64,000 nucleotides of DNA from Nocardioides sp. cx-173 (GTDB taxonomy: Bacteria; Actinomycetota; Actinomycetes; Propionibacteriales; Nocardioidaceae). Shown here piece after piece: positions 7,136 through 18,079 of the stretch (position 1 is the first letter of the stretch; the number at the start of each line of letters is the position of its first letter). Location of the stretch: positions 310,001 through 374,000 of the forward strand of contig NZ_CP088262.1 in NCBI RefSeq assembly GCF_021117365.1, given 5' to 3'. Made by a program: the position numbers and the translations under genes. The notes below the pieces were generated by a model. The model was not told the origin of the DNA and made no database searches. It saw only the letters and a list, made by a program, of their open reading frames with translations.

Positions 7136-8824
7136 TCAGCCGGCGCCGACGTCCGCGCGGGGCTCGACCACGGCCGTGCCGTCGACCAGGAAGCGGTAGA
7201 GCTGGTAGCCCGTCACGAGGCGGGTCTCGGCGTCCATGAAGACGACCGGGAACGACGCCTCCTGCTGGGGCGGCGACCACGGGGTCGAGAAGTTGTTGAT
7301 CGTCGAGGCCGCCACGGCCCCGCCGGAGGTGTTGAGCTCCATCACGAAGGTCCAGGTGCCATCGGAGTTCCACACCACGCGCGGCTCGATGTCGCGGTGC
7401 CAGTGGCTGTAGAACACCGCGCCCGCCGGCAGGTCGCGCACGTCGTCCTCGACCGGGTCGACCAGCGAGCTCGGCTCCTCGAAGAACGCGCGGACGTCGT
7501 CGACGCCGAGGAACGCCGCGGCGGCGTACCCCTCGTGCATGAGGACCAGGTCGGGCCGGTCGCCGTTCGTGGCCTCGTCGTGGAGCCGGGCGCCCTGGTC
7601 CTGCTGCGTCTCGTCCCCGCGCAGGGACGAGCCGCCGAACAGCTCGGTGCGGCTGGGGTCGCCGTCGCCGAGGACGCGGACGTCCGCCACGTCCTCGGCG
7701 TCGCCGTCGAGGACGGTCATGCCGGCGTCGGCCATCTGCTGCGCGCTCAGCTCGGTCTCGTGGTTGCCGGTGATCGCCACGACCGGCAGGTCCCCGCCGA
7801 TCGCAGCCTCGTCCCGGATGCAGGTGCCCTCCGCGGCCGTGCCGTTGGTCGTGAGGTCGCCGGCGATGGCCAGCATCCGCAGCGCGTCGTCGCCGTGCTC
7901 CTCACGTACGAGGGACGCCACGCGTGACTGGAGCGCGATCATCGTGGCGTTGCAGTGCATGTCGGACTGCATCAGCACGGCCAGCTCGCCGTCCTCGGGC
8001 CCCTCGATCGCATCGGCCTGGTCGTCCAGGGAGTCCTGGGCCTGCTCGCGGTAGGCCGCGACGCTCTCCTCCTGCCGCTCGACCAGGACCTTCGCCTTGG
8101 CCACGGCACCGCCGAGGAGCGCGCGAAGCACCGGGCTGTTGGTCGTGCTCCCCTCGGCCAGCGACCCGTCGAGGGCGGGGAGCGCGTAGCGACCGTCCAC
8201 GCCGGCCGTCCCCGTCTCGGAGGTGCTGAGCTGGAGCCACGCCCCGGCGCCGCTCGTCGCCAGCGCGAGGACCAGCACCGCCGCGCCGCGGCCGAGCCGC
8301 TTGCCGCGGGTCGCTGCGGGGCGCACGGGCAGGACCCGGCTGAGCGCCAGCAGCAGTGCCCCGCCGCCGCCGGCGACGACGGCCAGCGCCACGAGCAGCT
8401 GGTGGCGGAACTCCTGCTCCACCAGGTCGACGTACTCCTGCACCGCGGCCGCCGGGTCGTGGAAGAGGCCGGTGTAGAGGGCGAGCATCTCGGGACGGAC
8501 GTACGCCGCCAGGTCGCCGCTCCCGGCCCCTGGGTCGCCCGGGCCCTCCACGGTCGCCACGACCCCCACGCCGCCTCGGGACTCGGGCACGAAGACGGTC
8601 CCGGCGATGCCGAGGCGCAGCTCGCTGTGGCCACGGGTCGTCAGGGAGAACGTCGTCGGGGAGGTGCCGATGTGCGACTCGACCTGCGTGTGGGTGAGCG
8701 CCCACGCGACGGCCAGCGGCGACCCGACGAGCCCGGCCAGGAGCACCGAGACCAGCGCGCGCACGGCGACGCGGGCGACCCGCCGCCCGGCACTGTCCTC
8801 CGGCGCCACGCCCTCGTCCTCCAC
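7136..8824 (-). CDS. Membrane-anchored metallophosphoesterase
   Basis: A 562-residue protein with an N-terminal membrane helix (about residues 23-44), a poorly conserved extracytoplasmic region, a second hydrophobic region (about 145-205) and a C-terminal calcineurin-like phosphoesterase domain. Metal-binding motifs run in order: SDMHCN (DxH), IAGDLTTNG (GD), GNHE, and HWHRD near the end. The active site probably faces outside; the substrate is unknown. A TAGGTT element lies exactly 6 nt before the GTG at 8824, suggesting a leaderless mRNA. The gene converges with mycP (13-nt gap), so it is not part of the ESX operon. Actinobacteria carry many such phosphoesterases of unknown role. Confidence 0.8.
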   Translation of the reverse strand: MEDEGVAPEDSAGRRVARVAVRALVSVLLAGLVGSPLAVAWALTHTQVESHIGTSPTTFSLTTRGHSELRLGIAGTVFVPESRGGVGVVATVEGPGDPGAGSGDLAAYVRPEMLALYTGLFHDPAAAVQEYVDLVEQEFRHQLLVALAVVAGGGGALLLALSRVLPVRPAATRGKRLGRGAAVLVLALATSGAGAWLQLSTSETGTAGVDGRYALPALDGSLAEGSTTNSPVLRALLGGAVAKAKVLVERQEESVAAYREQAQDSLDDQADAIEGPEDGELAVLMQSDMHCNATMIALQSRVASLVREEHGDDALRMLAIAGDLTTNGTAAEGTCIRDEAAIGGDLPVVAITGNHETELSAQQMADAGMTVLDGDAEDVADVRVLGDGDPSRTELFGGSSLRGDETQQDQGARLHDEATNGDRPDLVLMHEGYAAAAFLGVDDVRAFFEEPSSLVDPVEDDVRDLPAGAVFYSHWHRDIEPRVVWNSDGTWTFVMELNTSGGAVAASTINNFSTPWSPPQQEASFPVVFMDAETRLVTGYQLYRFLVDGTAVVEPRADVGAG

Positions 8825-8898
8825 GCCTCCAACCTAGCCAGGACGGCAGGGCCCGCGAACGGCGAACGGCGCCGCACGTGAGCGCGGCGCCGTTCGGC

Positions 8899-8987
8899 TG
8901 GCGGAGGATAGGGGATTCGAACCCCTGAGGGCTATTAACCCAACCCGCTTTCCAAGCGAGCGCCATAGGCCACTAGGCGAATCCTCC
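8899..8987 (-). tRNA. tRNA-Ser(GGA)
   Basis: The cloverleaf reads leftwards. The acceptor stem GGAGGAT (8987-8981) pairs with ATCCTCC; discriminator G and an encoded CCA end at 8899. The anticodon loop TTGGAAA carries GGA, decoding UCC. The long variable arm and 89-nt length fit the serine class. The T-arm GGTTCGAATCC is intact. Confidence 0.97.
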
Positions 8988-8994
8988 GCCGGAG

Positions 8995-9000
8995 ACCCTA
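8995..9000 (-). promoter_or_regulatory. -10 element of tRNA-Ser
   Basis: TAGGGT on the minus strand ends 7 nt before the mature tRNA 5' end, so the primary transcript would need almost no 5' trimming. No clear -35 was found. Confidence 0.5.
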
Positions 9001-9068
9001 CCGGGGGCGCGACGGGCTGAGAAATCCGCCCGGCCGGGGTCCCGGTCCACCGCCCACGGGCGATCGCC

Positions 9069-9074
9069 TAGACT
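9069..9074 (+). promoter_or_regulatory. -10 element of the SRP RNA gene
   Basis: TAGACT lies 6 nt before the AACCCCCCG that opens the SRP RNA, matching the -10 to +1 spacing seen repeatedly in this window, and helps set the RNA 5' end near 9081. Confidence 0.55.
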
Positions 9075-9080
9075 CGGGGC

Positions 9081-9168
9081 AACCCCCCGTGCGGCGGTAT
9101 CTCGCTCAACTCCCCCAGGGCCGGAAGGCAGCAAGGGTCGGCGGGCTCTTCCGGGTGCACGGGGGGCC
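9081..9168 (+). ncRNA. ffs: Small bacterial SRP RNA (4.5S-type)
   Basis: The RNA component of the signal recognition particle, which with Ffh targets membrane proteins. The terminal helix is formed by CCCCCCGTGC (9083-9092) and GCACGGGGGG (9157-9166). The apical domain has the conserved GGCCGGAAGGCAGCAAGGGT, i.e. the GGAA-type tetraloop with the symmetric and asymmetric loops that bind Ffh. There is no Alu domain, so it is the short form. The position directly upstream of dnaX, after a serine tRNA, is common in actinobacteria. Ends are set to within a few nucleotides. Confidence 0.95.
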
Positions 9169-9223
9169 TTTTCACGTCACGCCCCCGCCGCCTGAGCCTG
9201 CGAAGGCGCGGACCCGGGCGGGA

Positions 9224-9285
9224 GGTTGAGGAGGGTCGGCGCCAGACCGAGCGCAGCGAGGTCAGGCGCGACCCGTCTCGAAACC
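9224..9285. repeat. Dispersed palindromic (REP-like) element
   Basis: An imperfect inverted repeat of about 62 nt runs from GGTTGAGGAGGGTCGG to CGACCCGTCTCGAAACC, enclosing GACCGAGCGCAGCGAGGTC, itself an inverted repeat. It is noncoding and lies between the SRP RNA and dnaX. The GGTT...GAGCGCAGCGAG...CTCGAAACC style resembles short intergenic repeats I recall from Nocardioides-type genomes. A partial match sits at 29018-29040. Confidence 0.5.
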
Positions 9286-9381
9286 CGAGTCGGTATGGGG
9301 AGACAGAGGCGATACGCAGCGTCGAAGGTCGGTCGCCCACCCCTCGCCGCCGCCCACCTACCCGCTGTCGGACCCGGTGGT

Positions 9382-9387
9382 TAGGGT
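9382..9387 (+). promoter_or_regulatory. -10 element placing dnaX on a leaderless transcript
   Basis: TAGGGT is followed by 6 nt (TCAGAG) and then GTG at 9394. Transcription would begin at or next to the start codon, and no Shine-Dalgarno sequence is available. Confidence 0.55.
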
Positions 9388-9393
9388 TCAGAG

Positions 9394-11451
9394 GTGGAGT
9401 CCCCCCTGGCGCTGTACCGCCGCTACCGCCCCGAGACCTTCCAGGAGGTCATCGGGCAGGAGCACGTGACCGAGCCGTTGCGGGCGGCGCTGGCCAACAA
9501 CCGGGTCAACCACGCCTACCTCTTCTCCGGTCCGCGCGGCTGCGGCAAGACCACCTCGGCCCGCATCCTGGCCCGGGCGCTCAACTGCGAGCTGGCGCCC
9601 GTCGCCGACCCGTGCGGCGAGTGCGACAGCTGCCGGGACCTCGCGCGCGGCGGCCCGGGCTCGATCGACGTCATCGAGATCGACGCCGCCTCCCACGGCG
9701 GCGTCGACGACGCCCGCGACCTGCGGGAGAAGGCGTTCTTCGCGCCGGTGCGCAGCCGCTACAAGGTCTACATCATCGACGAGGCGCACATGGTGACGAC
9801 GCAGGGCTTCAACGCCCTGCTCAAGCTGGTGGAGGAGCCGCCCCCGCACCTGCGGTTCATCTTCGCGACCACCGAGCCCGACAAGGTGATCCCGACGATC
9901 CGCTCGCGCACGCACCACTACCCGTTCCGGCTGATCCCGCCGCGGCTGCTGTCGACGTACCTCACCGAGCTCTGCGCCCAGGAGGGCGTCAGCATCGAGC
10001 CCGCCGCCCTGCCGCTGGTCGTGCGCGCCGGTGCCGGCTCCGCACGCGACACCCTCTCCGTGCTCGACCAGCTGTTGGGCGGGGCGGGCGAGCAGGGCGT
10101 GACCTACGCGCTGGCCAGCGGGCTGCTCGGCTACACGCCGGACACGCTGCTGGACGAGGTGGTCGACGCGTTCGCCGCCGGCGACGGGTCCGCGGTCTTC
10201 GGGGTGGTCGACAAGGTGATCGAGACCGGGCAGGACCCGCGCCGCTTCACCGAGGACCTGCTGCGCCGGCTGCGCGACCTGGTCATCGTCTCGGCGGTGC
10301 CCGACGCCCCCGCGAGCGGCCTGATCGACGTCTCCGAGGACCAGGGCGAGCGCCTGGTCGCGCAGGCGGCGCGCTTCGGCGCCGCCGAGCTGACGCGCGC
10401 GGCCGACCTGGTGGCGACCGGGCTGACCGAGATGCGCGGGGCCACCGCGCCGCGGCTGCTGCTCGAGCTCATCTGCGCCCGGGTGCTGTTGCCCAGGGCC
10501 GACCACTCCACCGACGGCGTCCTGGCCCGCCTCGACCGGCTCGAGCGCCGTGCGGCCATCAGCGGCACGCCGTCCGCCGAGGCCGCGGCGCCGCCGGCCC
10601 CCGCCCAGGACCGCCCCGCCCAGGCGCGACCGGCCCCCCGCGAGCCGGCGCCGGCACCCCCTGCGCCCCCGGCGACCCTGGCGCCCGCTCCGGTCCCGGT
10701 GACAGCCACGTCGCCGGCCCCGGCCCGACCGGTCGAGGTGTTCCCGGTGCGCCCGCCCGCCGCTCCCGAGCCGGCGGCCCCGTTGGCGCGGACCGCGCCG
10801 ACGGCGGCTGCGCCCGAGCCCGAGGCCGCCACGGTCGGCTCGAGCACGCTCTCCCTGGTCGACGTACGCCGGCTGTGGCCCGACATCGTCGAGGCCACCA
10901 AGCAGCGCCGGCGGGTCACCTGGATCCACCTGACCCAGCACGCGCAGGTGGTGGCCGTCGACGCCCGCACCTTGACGCTGGGCTTCTCCAACGCCGGGGC
11001 CCGCGAGTCGTTCGACAACGGCGGCAGCGCCGAGATCGTCCGCCAGGCCGCGATCGACGTGGTCGGCGCCGACTGGAAGGTCGAGACGATCGTCGACCCC
11101 GGGGCCAGCGCGGACGCCGCGCCGCCGCCCGCCGCCGTCCCGGCCGCGCCGGAGCCGGTGCGCCCGGACCCGCCGGTGGCCCGCGACGAGGTGGAGGCGC
11201 CGCCCGCCTGGATGAGCGACGACGAGGCCGCCCCGGCACGGCCCGGCCCCGAGGCGGTCAACGCGGCCCGCGAGGCCATCAAGTCCACCCGGCCCGCAGG
11301 CGGGGAGGCCGACCGCGGGTCGAACCTCGCGGAGGCCGACGCGGACGCCCGCCCCGACGACCTCGACGCCGACCACGACGAGCTCGGGGGTGCCGACCTG
11401 CTGGCGCGCGAGCTCGGCGCCCAGGTGATCGAGGAGATCCCCCACTCATGA
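9394..11451 (+). CDS. dnaX: DNA polymerase III subunit gamma/tau
   Basis: Clamp-loader ATPase of the replisome. The 685-residue product has the DnaX start (ALYRRYRPETFQEVIGQEHV), Walker A GPRGCGKTT at 46-54, the four-Cys zinc module (C65, C74, C77, C80), Walker B with DEAH at 129-132, and a sensor-1 region. From about residue 390 a Pro/Ala-rich linker leads to a tau-like C-terminal domain (about 485-560) and another acidic/Pro-rich tail. No A-AAA-AAG slippery site is evident, so a separate gamma form by frameshift is not supported. The GTG start appears leaderless. ybaB and recR follow, the usual recombination/replication neighbourhood. Confidence 0.97.
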   Translation: MESPLALYRRYRPETFQEVIGQEHVTEPLRAALANNRVNHAYLFSGPRGCGKTTSARILARALNCELAPVADPCGECDSCRDLARGGPGSIDVIEIDAASHGGVDDARDLREKAFFAPVRSRYKVYIIDEAHMVTTQGFNALLKLVEEPPPHLRFIFATTEPDKVIPTIRSRTHHYPFRLIPPRLLSTYLTELCAQEGVSIEPAALPLVVRAGAGSARDTLSVLDQLLGGAGEQGVTYALASGLLGYTPDTLLDEVVDAFAAGDGSAVFGVVDKVIETGQDPRRFTEDLLRRLRDLVIVSAVPDAPASGLIDVSEDQGERLVAQAARFGAAELTRAADLVATGLTEMRGATAPRLLLELICARVLLPRADHSTDGVLARLDRLERRAAISGTPSAEAAAPPAPAQDRPAQARPAPREPAPAPPAPPATLAPAPVPVTATSPAPARPVEVFPVRPPAAPEPAAPLARTAPTAAAPEPEAATVGSSTLSLVDVRRLWPDIVEATKQRRRVTWIHLTQHAQVVAVDARTLTLGFSNAGARESFDNGGSAEIVRQAAIDVVGADWKVETIVDPGASADAAPPPAAVPAAPEPVRPDPPVARDEVEAPPAWMSDDEAAPARPGPEAVNAAREAIKSTRPAGGEADRGSNLAEADADARPDDLDADHDELGGADLLARELGAQVIEEIPHS

Positions 11452-11497
11452 CCTTCATCCCTCCCACCGACCGTTCCCCTAGCCATGAGGTGACCCG

Positions 11498-11875
11498 ATG
11501 ACCCAGAACCCCTTCGACGCACTGGGGGGCGGTGGCTTCGACATGAACGCCCTCCTCCAGCAGGCCCAGCAGATGCAGGAGCAGCTCCAGTCCGCGCAGC
11601 AGCGCCTCGCCGACACGGTCGTCGACGGCACCGTCGCCGGCGGTGCCGTGACCGTCAAGGTCAGCGGCGTCGGCGAGCTCGTCGGTGTCGAGATCAAGGC
11701 CGGCGGGTTCGACGGCAGCGACGCCGACGACCTGACGGACCTCGGCGACATGATCGTCGCCGCCTACCGCGACGCCAAGTCGCAGGTCGACGCGCTGGCC
11801 GCCGAGGCCCTCGGACCGCTCGCCGAGGGTGGCGGCCTCCCCGGCATGCCGTCCTCGGGACAGCTCGGGTTCTGA
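11498..11875 (+). CDS. YbaB/EbfC family nucleoid-associated protein
   Basis: A 125-residue DNA-binding protein of the YbaB/EbfC family, homodimers that coat DNA and are typically encoded between dnaX and recR. The Gln-rich N-terminal helix (LLQQAQQMQEQLQSAQQRLAD) and the core VDGTVAGGAVTVKVSGVGELVGVEIK are characteristic. A Gly/Pro tail ends the protein. GAGGTGA (11486-11492) is the ribosome site. The gene sits 46 nt after dnaX and 6 nt before recR, consistent with one operon. Confidence 0.93.
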   Translation: MTQNPFDALGGGGFDMNALLQQAQQMQEQLQSAQQRLADTVVDGTVAGGAVTVKVSGVGELVGVEIKAGGFDGSDADDLTDLGDMIVAAYRDAKSQVDALAAEALGPLAEGGGLPGMPSSGQLGF

Positions 11876-11881
11876 GCCGCC

Positions 11882-12478
11882 TTGTACGAAGGTGTCGTCC
11901 AGGACCTGATCGACGAGCTCGGTCGGCTGCCGGGGATCGGTCCCAAGAGCGCCCAGCGGATCGCGTTCCACCTGCTGCAGGCCGAGCCGACCGACGTACG
12001 CCGCCTGGCCGACGTGCTCCTGGAGGTCAAGGCGAAGGTGCGGTTCTGCTCGGTGTGCTTCAACGTCTCCGAGGACGAGCAGTGCCGGATCTGCCGCGAC
12101 CCGCGACGCGACGCGACGGTGCTGTGCGTCGTCGAGGAGTACAAGGACGTCGTCGCGATCGAGCGCACCCGTGAGTTCCGCGGCCGCTACCACGTGCTCG
12201 GCGGGGCGATCTCGCCGATCGACGGCATCGGGCCCGACCAGCTGCGCATCAAGGAGCTGATGCCGCGGCTCAACGACGGGGTGGTCACCGAGGTGATCCT
12301 GGCCACCGACCCCAACCTCGAGGGCGAGGCCACCGCGACCTACCTCACCCGCCTGCTGAGCCCGATGGGCCTGCAGGTGACGCGGCTGGCGAGTGGACTG
12401 CCGGTGGGCGGCGACCTGGAGTACGCCGACGAGATCACCCTGGGACGAGCATTCGTAGGAAGACGGGCAGCACAATGA
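11882..12478 (+). CDS. recR: Recombination mediator protein RecR
   Basis: RecR works with RecFO to load RecA at gaps. The 198-residue product has the helix-hairpin-helix [17 protein letters not shown] (about 16-32), a four-Cys zinc finger (C56, C59, C68, C71), and a Toprim domain starting [14 protein letters not shown] (81 onward) with the conserved [11 protein letters not shown] near 145. Length is normal. The start is TTG at 11882, immediately before the conserved [12 protein letters not shown]; it lacks a good ribosome site and may depend on coupling to ybaB 6 nt upstream. The stop overlaps the next ATG by 4 nt. Confidence 0.97.
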   Translation: MYEGVVQDLIDELGRLPGIGPKSAQRIAFHLLQAEPTDVRRLADVLLEVKAKVRFCSVCFNVSEDEQCRICRDPRRDATVLCVVEEYKDVVAIERTREFRGRYHVLGGAISPIDGIGPDQLRIKELMPRLNDGVVTEVILATDPNLEGEATATYLTRLLSPMGLQVTRLASGLPVGGDLEYADEITLGRAFVGRRAAQ

Positions 12479-13056
12479 GCGACACCACCATGGACGACAC
12501 CGAGGACTTCGCCCAGCAGATCGCCGACAGCGTCGAGAGCTTTCTGCTCGCGCTGCGCGCCATCAGCCGCGAGGCCACCTCGGGCCAGGCGATCTCCCTG
12601 CTGCTCCTCGAGATCAGCCAGGTGCTGCTGGCCGGCGCCCGGCTGGGTGCGCAGCAGGACTTCACCCCGACGGCCGACTACCAGCCCGACGTCGGGCCCG
12701 AGGCCGACCTCGACGCCATGCGGTTGCGGCTGGCCGAGCTGCTCGGCAACGTCGACACCTACAGCTTCGTCTTCGACCCCTACGTCCCGGACGTCGTGGA
12801 GAGCCAGCTCTCCGACGATCTGACGCAGATCGCCAGCGACCTCGAGAACGGCCTGCGCCACTACCGCTCCGGCGACATCGCGGAGGCGCTGTGGTGGTGG
12901 CAGTTCTCCTACGTCGCCTCCTGGGGCAACCTCGCCGGGGCGGCGCTGAACGCGCTGCTGTCGGTGGTCTCGCACGACCGGCTCGACGTCGACAACGACG
13001 CGGAGATCGAGCAGATCGTGGCTGCCGAGGCGGTCTTGGACGTCGACCCGGTCTGA
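12475..13056 (+). CDS. DUF5063 domain protein
   Basis: A 193-residue acidic soluble protein matching what I know as DUF5063, a family of unknown function encoded between recR and ask in many actinobacteria. It is mostly helical and rich in Asp/Glu, with conserved-looking segments [13 protein letters not shown] (about 96-108) and [26 protein letters not shown] (about 140-165, unusually Trp-rich). There is no signal peptide and no membrane helix. Translation is coupled to recR through an ATGA overlap. Its conserved position hints at a role near recombination or replication, but no function can be assigned. Confidence 0.8.
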   Translation: MSDTTMDDTEDFAQQIADSVESFLLALRAISREATSGQAISLLLLEISQVLLAGARLGAQQDFTPTADYQPDVGPEADLDAMRLRLAELLGNVDTYSFVFDPYVPDVVESQLSDDLTQIASDLENGLRHYRSGDIAEALWWWQFSYVASWGNLAGAALNALLSVVSHDRLDVDNDAEIEQIVAAEAVLDVDPV

Positions 13057-16402
<3,346 letters not shown>

Positions 16403-16433
16403 GCCGGGCAGTGTGCCACCGCCGAACGTCCAG

Positions 16434-16478
16434 AACGGGCAGAACCCCGGACCTGATCAGGTCCGGGGTTCTGCCGTT
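16434..16478 (-). terminator. Palindromic terminator of tRNA-Pro
   Basis: A near-perfect palindrome centred on CTGATCAG (16439-16474 perfect; AACGG/CCGTT extends it with one bulged G). It starts 5 nt after the tRNA-Pro CCA end on the minus strand and lies upstream of the PE-repeat gene, so it most likely ends tRNA transcription. Confidence 0.8.
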
Positions 16479-16482
16479 CATC

Positions 16483-16559
16483 TGGTCGGGCTGACAGGAT
16501 TTGAACCTGCGGCCTCCTCGTCCCGAACGAGGCGCGCTACCAAGCTGCGCCACAGCCCG
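16483..16559 (-). tRNA. tRNA-Pro(CGG)
   Basis: The 77-nt cloverleaf reads leftwards. Acceptor CGGGCTG pairs with CAGCCCG; discriminator A and encoded CCA are at 16483-16486. The anticodon arm CCTCG-TTCGGGA-CGAGG carries CGG, decoding CCG. The T-arm is GGTTCAAATCC. Confidence 0.97.
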
Positions 16560-16606
16560 ATCATGGGCTCGTTCCCGGTGAAGGGAGGTGAGCCCACAAG
16601 CACGGG

Positions 16607-16612
16607 AGCATA
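16607..16612 (-). promoter_or_regulatory. Candidate -10 element of tRNA-Pro
   Basis: TATGCT on the minus strand lies about 48 nt before the tRNA 5' end. A TTACGA 19 nt further upstream is a weak -35 candidate. The implied leader contains a TGGGCTC/GAGCCCA inverted repeat (16564-16595). Confidence 0.35.
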
Positions 16613-16654
16613 CCGGAGCGCCCAGCGCTGTTCGTAATCGGTAGGGGGTGCGGG

Positions 16655-17617
16655 TCAGGGGCGGGCGACCAGCGTCAGGAGGGTGGCCTCGGGCCGGCAG
16701 GCGACCCGGATCCGGGCGTAGGGGCTGGTGCCCAGGCCGGCGCAGACATGCAGCCACGCGGAGCCCGGGTCGCCGGGCCGGGAGTCGGCGGGGTGGCGGT
16801 GCAGGCCGCGGGCGCGGGCCGGCTCGAGGTCGCAGTTGGTCGTCAGGGCCCGGCCGCCGGGCAGACACACCTGCCCGCCGTGGGTGTGGCCGGCGAGGAT
16901 CGCGTCGTAGCCGTCGGCGGCGTACTGGTCCAGGACCCGCAGGTACGGCGCATGGGCGACGCCGAGCCGCACGTCGGCGGTCGGGTCGGCCGGACCGGCG
17001 ACCAGGTCGAGCCGGTCGTAGCCGAGGTGCGGGTCGTCGACGCCGGCGAACGCGAAGGTCGTCTCGCCCACCGTGACGGTGTCCTTGCGGTTGGTCAGGT
17101 CCCGCCAGCCGGCGTCGGACAGCGTGCGGGTGAGCAGCGGCCAGGGCAGCTGGGCGACGTCGGTGTGCCGCTTCCCGTCGTCGGACATCAGGTAGCGCAA
17201 CGGGTTGCGGAGGGACGGCTCGTAGTAGTCGTTGGAGCCGTGGACGAAGACCCCGGGGACGTCGAGCAGCCGACCCAGGGCGTCACGCACGACCGGCACG
17301 GAGTCGCGGTGGGCCAGGTTGTCGCCGGTGTCGACGACCAGGTCGGGCTCGAGCTCGGCGAGGCCGCGCAGCCACTCCTGCTTGCGGGTCTGGCCCGGGG
17401 TCATGTGGATGTCGCTGAGGTGCAGCACCCGCAGCGGACGCTGGCCGGCGGGCAGCACCGGCAGCTCGACGCGTCGCAGGGTGTAGGCGCGGGCCTCCCA
17501 GGCGGCGTACGTCGTCAGCCCGGCGCCGGCGAGGGCCCCGGCGCCCAGGAGTCGGGGGAGGAGGCGGGGGAGAAGGGGGAGGCTGGGCACCGGGCCAGGC
17601 TGCCACAATGGCCTCAT
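16655..17617 (-). CDS. Metallophosphoesterase (YkuE-like, membrane-anchored)
   Basis: About 320 residues: a short Pro/Leu-rich N-terminus with one hydrophobic segment (LLGAGALAGAGLTTYAAW), then a calcineurin-like domain with HLSDIHMTPGQ (DxH), VVDTGDNL (GD), HGSNDYY (GNH-type block with Ser replacing Asn before ND), HAPY and GHTHGGQVCLPG. The last motif is typical of the YaeI/YkuE group, in which some members act on UDP-diacylglucosamine or unknown phosphoesters; the substrate here is not known. ATG at 17617 overlaps the divergent yqeY start by 2 nt; a GTG at 17590 is an equally possible start. A C-terminal segment near HVCAGLGTSPYARIRVACRPE is also conserved in this group. Confidence 0.85.
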   Translation of the reverse strand: MRPLWQPGPVPSLPLLPRLLPRLLGAGALAGAGLTTYAAWEARAYTLRRVELPVLPAGQRPLRVLHLSDIHMTPGQTRKQEWLRGLAELEPDLVVDTGDNLAHRDSVPVVRDALGRLLDVPGVFVHGSNDYYEPSLRNPLRYLMSDDGKRHTDVAQLPWPLLTRTLSDAGWRDLTNRKDTVTVGETTFAFAGVDDPHLGYDRLDLVAGPADPTADVRLGVAHAPYLRVLDQYAADGYDAILAGHTHGGQVCLPGGRALTTNCDLEPARARGLHRHPADSRPGDPGSAWLHVCAGLGTSPYARIRVACRPEATLLTLVARP

Positions 17618-18074
17618 GAGTGCTCTCAAGGACCGCCTGCGCGCCGATCTCACCACCGCCATCAAGGGTCGCGACGAGGTGCGCTCCTCCACCCTGCGGA
17701 TGGTGCTGACCGCCATCACCAACGCCGAGGTGGCCGGCAAGGAGGCCCGTGAGCTCTCCGACGACGACATCATCGGCGTGCTGTCCAGCGAGGCCAAGAA
17801 GCGCCGCGAGGCCGCCACCGCCTTCGCCGACGGCGGGCGCGCCGAGATGGCCGCGAAGGAGCAGGCGGAGGCCGCGGTGCTCGCCGACTACCTGCCCGAG
17901 GCCCTGACCGAGGCCGAGATCTCCGCGCTGGTCACCGCGGCCATCGAGCAGACGGGTGCCGCCGGTGAGGGGATGCGCGCCATGGGCAAGGTCATGGGCG
18001 TCGTCACCCCGCAGGTCAAGGGTCGCGCCGACGGCGGCGCGGTCGCCGCGGAGGTACGCCGCCAGCTCGGCTGA
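17616..18074 (+). CDS. GatB/YqeY domain protein
   Basis: A 152-residue stand-alone YqeY protein, related to the C-terminal tRNA-binding domain of GatB. Typical segments are LKDRLRADLTTAIKGRDEVRSSTLRMVLTAI, EAKKRREAATAFADGGR and LADYLPEALTEAEI, ending with MGKVMGVVTPQVKGRADG, the helical end that contacts tRNA in GatB. The stand-alone proteins have no settled function. It starts with an ATG 6 nt after CACAAT, a weak -10-like element inside the divergent phosphoesterase start region, and may be leaderless. It converges with the penicillin-binding protein gene, 5 nt apart. Confidence 0.92.
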   Translation: MSALKDRLRADLTTAIKGRDEVRSSTLRMVLTAITNAEVAGKEARELSDDDIIGVLSSEAKKRREAATAFADGGRAEMAAKEQAEAAVLADYLPEALTEAEISALVTAAIEQTGAAGEGMRAMGKVMGVVTPQVKGRADGGAVAAEVRRQLG

Positions 18075-18079
18075 GCCGG

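Noticed and set aside
9388..11445. 685-residue open frame antisense to dnaX
   Set aside because: Pure shadow of dnaX in GC-rich sequence; composition is Arg/Gly/Val repeats with no domain.
9394..11451. Programmed frameshift in dnaX
   Set aside because: I could not see an A-AAA-AAG-type slippery site, so a short gamma product is unsupported.
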